Shown here piece by piece: positions 61,530-64,000 of a stretch of 64,000 nt of DNA. A program made the translations under genes and the position numbers. Within the stretch, counting starts at the first letter, position 1; every line of letters starts with the position of its first letter. The DNA lies in assembly GCF_051401765.1 (NCBI RefSeq), contig NC_135073.1, positions 7,874,001-7,938,000 of the forward strand, written 5' to 3'. The notes beneath the pieces are model-generated. The model saw only the letters and a list, made by a program, of their open reading frames with translations, searched no databases and was not told the DNA's origin. Source of the stretch: Calliopsis andreniformis. Taxonomy: Eukaryota; Arthropoda; Insecta; Hymenoptera; Andrenidae.

Positions 61530-62080
61530 AAAATCTGTTCCATGTTCTCGACTTTATTTTTCATGTAGAATTTGACCTTTTTTGCTTGTATTACCAAACA
61601 TACTCTGTATACCATAGAAAAGTATCTAGATTCAATTAGTACAGCAATAAGCAAAAGTTGTCCAAATCGCACTTTTTACTATATTCACCACCATAATGTT
61701 TTCTAGTGACCAACATTTCAGATTTATGGTGTTTATTTAAAGTGTAAATCACTCAAAATGATAAGTGAATTATTTAAATATGAAACAATTTCATCTTAGT
61801 ATGACAATATGCATTTAGTAATATGCACCTATTTCTGTAACCAAAGATGCAAAGAATATAAAGAAAATTTGACACTAAATATGTTAAGATATTTCCATCA
61901 TGTTTGTCACTATTAAGTACATCAAATTGGCATATGGATATGCAAAATAATTACTTTATTAGGTAAAAGTTGTTAACCTTTGATAACGTTTAGTCTCTGA
62001 CATGGCTACTCGTTCTTAGTACCACAGTATCTTTCTCTCCAACTTACTTTCCTAATCACGCTCTTTAAAGAGACCAACAA

Positions 62081-62599
62081 ATGTCAGGACGATCTGTATT
62101 TCCCTTCACTGCTCCAAATCAAGAGAGCAGACACAGAGCAGTAAGTTCACCGAAGAAGGTGCCTGCCAAGAAGGTCGATTGCAACCATTTTGCAACGAAG
62201 GTGAAAGGACTAATTCGTCATCGTTATTTTGCTGCGGACGCTAGACATGTTCGACGAACGAGTTCGAATCGGTTGCGGTTAAAAGGAGTATCTTGGGAGC
62301 GTCTAAGTGCGCTCAAACACGTATTGGACGCTTTTATCGGGGCCACTAATCTATTAAGGGCGAAAGCCCCGAATTTAGGCCGCGTCTACAAATCTTGGCT
62401 TTGCCCCGTCGCCCCGGAGAACGGAGCTGAAAACCGAGCAGAATGGAGCGAGAAGCACGGAGGCCAAGACTCGATCCTGCGGAGTCTCCTTGAGTTCCGG
62501 ATTCTAAGGTTGGGTAATCGATTGCCCCGGACGAAAACACCTCTATTAGAAATCCTCAGATGTCTTACGGCCCTACGTTTGAGTGCAGCTAGAAAGTAA
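62081..62599 (+). other. Unsupported 172-codon open frame in a CpG-rich patch
   Basis: The longest + strand open frame outside simple repeats. It is Lys/Arg/Leu/Ser-rich (starts MSGRSVFPFTAPNQ), with no domain or motif I recognise, no membrane segment, and no obvious partner exon. It probably lies inside the Rox8 upstream intron in opposite orientation. A single-exon nested gene is possible but chance is more likely, since GC-rich patches here commonly hold long open frames. Confidence 0.12.
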
Positions 62600-64000
62600 A
62601 TCTTGCTTAATGGTCTGTACTTGTAGTTGGGCCGGCAACAACAACAATTATCCTAGTTGGAAGAACTAAGAAGTAACAAATAACAGTCGATGGAGATAAG
62701 TAAAGCAATTGAAGGAACACGCTAGAGGAAGACGTAATGCACACTCTGCGGCGTTTAAAACCACCTTCGCGGCCAGTCTTCTTGGTAATGTTGATTTAAT
62801 TGAAGCTTCTGTGGATTGTATTCTAGCGATACTTTATTTCGTCCTAATCATTCCTTTCGAACGAGGTCTAAGAAACTGTAGACGCAATATTAAAGAGAAG
62901 ATAGAGAACTACAGCTTAAATCGTTTCATTATTAATATTTTTCGTAAATTCGAATACATAAGAACCTGAAAATGTGAGCCTTGCAACAGTGCTCTGCTCC
63001 TGAGCAGTACACATTAGCAAAAGTTAATTCACTTTCTTTTCATCCTACATCAACACACCATCCAGCGTACGTAAAACGACACATAACTGTACCACCAAAA
63101 GCACGCAAGTAGGTGGATACTAGACCTCTACATACGACACACGCAACACGGTAATCGTATTTGGGGAAAACAGAGGAGCAAACATCCGTGTTAGCGAGTT
63201 AGGCGTAAAACGAGGAGCATCGAGCGTGACATCGAAAGAGAGCATCGTAGACGGAAGAAAGAGAGCAAGCTGCTGGGGTCAGCTGGCGAAAGAAGATAGA
63301 GCATCGGGGATAGAGCAAGAGAAACCGATCTGAACGCTTGAAGAGCCACGGGGGTGTTCAACAGCGTTCCGCACTCGACGACGAAATGGCCTCCTGCCGC
63401 TTTATCGAAACGGGAAAACCAATCCTCTCTCTGCACCTTCGCTCGCCTTTCGCGAATGTGCCTATATTACCTTCGATCCGCATCTCTGCGAATCCTGGCC
63501 AACCCCTACAGGCTTCATCATTTATCCTTCCGCTAGTAACCCTCCTCTGTAACCCTTTCGTCCTCGATCCTAACGTGTTCGGCATCTCCTACCGAACTGG
63601 CCTCCCATCAAGTCGTTCCCTGTGTTCCTAGTCGGCCGCAACCCTCAGGAATTTCATTTCGTATGTCCAGCTAATTATACGCCAGAGTTTTACATGCTCG
63701 TCCCTCTTTCACTCCTTGCTGAACTTCGTCTCTACATGGGGAGTGTATTTGAGGTGTCTGAGATGCCTGCAGGTGCATTGTTAATTTGGCTAATTAAGTG
63801 CAGTCAGAAATACGTTAGATTAATTATAGGTCTCGTTTTATTAATTTAGGTAGTTAGACTAGTGATGCATTTGTGATGATAGTTCAGAATATTTTCTGAA
63901 TGGGAATATGAGCTTATTTGTTTGTGGATGATAAGTCAATTGCTAAAGATATGGCTGCAGTGTGTCTGTATCTAATGATGCTTATGATACTCTTTTTCTA

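Larger units (their letters stand above)
47398..64000 (-). other. Probable upstream intron of Rox8; no exon found
   Basis: I searched the minus strand by eye for the RNP motifs of RRM1 and RRM2 and found none, so those exons probably lie beyond 64 kb. The stretch is AT-rich with CpG-rich islands at about 48.9-50.1, 53.3-54.4, 59.9-60.85, 62.1-62.6 and 63.2-63.65 kb. The 53.5-53.65 kb part is strongly purine-rich on +. Repeats are listed separately. Small exons could have been missed. Confidence 0.5.

Noticed and set aside
62255..62275. tRNA B-box-like GTTCGAATC
   Set aside because: No matching A box, acceptor stem or anticodon loop could be built around it.
62081..62599. 172-codon frame as a real gene
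   Set aside because: No recognisable family, no splice partner, and it lies in a GC-rich patch where long frames are expected by chance. Kept only as a low-confidence note.
1..64000. CRISPR arrays, prokaryotic operons, rRNA or integrated viral genes
   Set aside because: No regularly spaced identical repeats with unique spacers, no ribosomal RNA signature, and no polymerase, capsid or transposase-like open frame was recognised on either strand.

Overview
The window looks like nuclear DNA from an insect, most likely a hymenopteran (bee, wasp or ant). The background is AT-rich but broken by CpG-rich islands. Introns are either very short (75-270 bp) or very long (3.4-8.8 kb). CT, GA and TA microsatellites are abundant, and the two recognisable genes read as insect splicing and RNA-binding proteins. 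The species assignment is inference; the genes themselves are read directly from the sequence.

Two genes can be supported, both on the minus strand. (1) 2932-5347: a complete five-exon Prp3 (U4/U6 snRNP protein, human PRPF3 orthologue). The exons join in frame to 634 codons plus stop. (2) 25494-47397: the 3' half of a TIA-1/TIAR-type protein (Drosophila Rox8). It carries RRM3 and a low-complexity Ala/Gly/Pro/Gln tail in five exons spread over 22 kb. The exons for RRM1 and RRM2 were not found in 47.4-64 kb and probably lie beyond the right edge, so that stretch is best read as one long intron. Prp3 acts in the U4/U6.U5 tri-snRNP. TIA-1 family proteins bind U-rich RNA, modulate 5' splice-site choice and form stress granules. 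Both are RNA-processing genes, but nothing here suggests co-regulation.

Layout: 1-2930, 3' flank of Prp3. 2932-5347, Prp3. 5348-15.4 kb, intergenic, with a degenerate tandem repeat, a large inverted repeat and a nuclear-receptor-like site. 15.4-25.5 kb, a pyrimidine-rich (+ strand), microsatellite-dense island that may be the long 3' UTR of Rox8. 25.5-47.4 kb, Rox8 exons and introns. 47.4-64 kb, probable Rox8 upstream intron.

The main structure beyond the genes is a set of small non-autonomous repeats. They comprise two TTAA-bounded mini-elements, a TA-flanked terminal-inverted-repeat element sitting inside a roughly 170-bp degenerate satellite, a hairpin family with copies at 41.2 and 61.3 kb, and a three-copy family built of GACGTC/TTAA palindromes at 38.9, 54.6 and 55.3 kb. 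I see no prokaryotic-type system, CRISPR array, rRNA or convincing tRNA, and no intact transposase or virus-derived gene.
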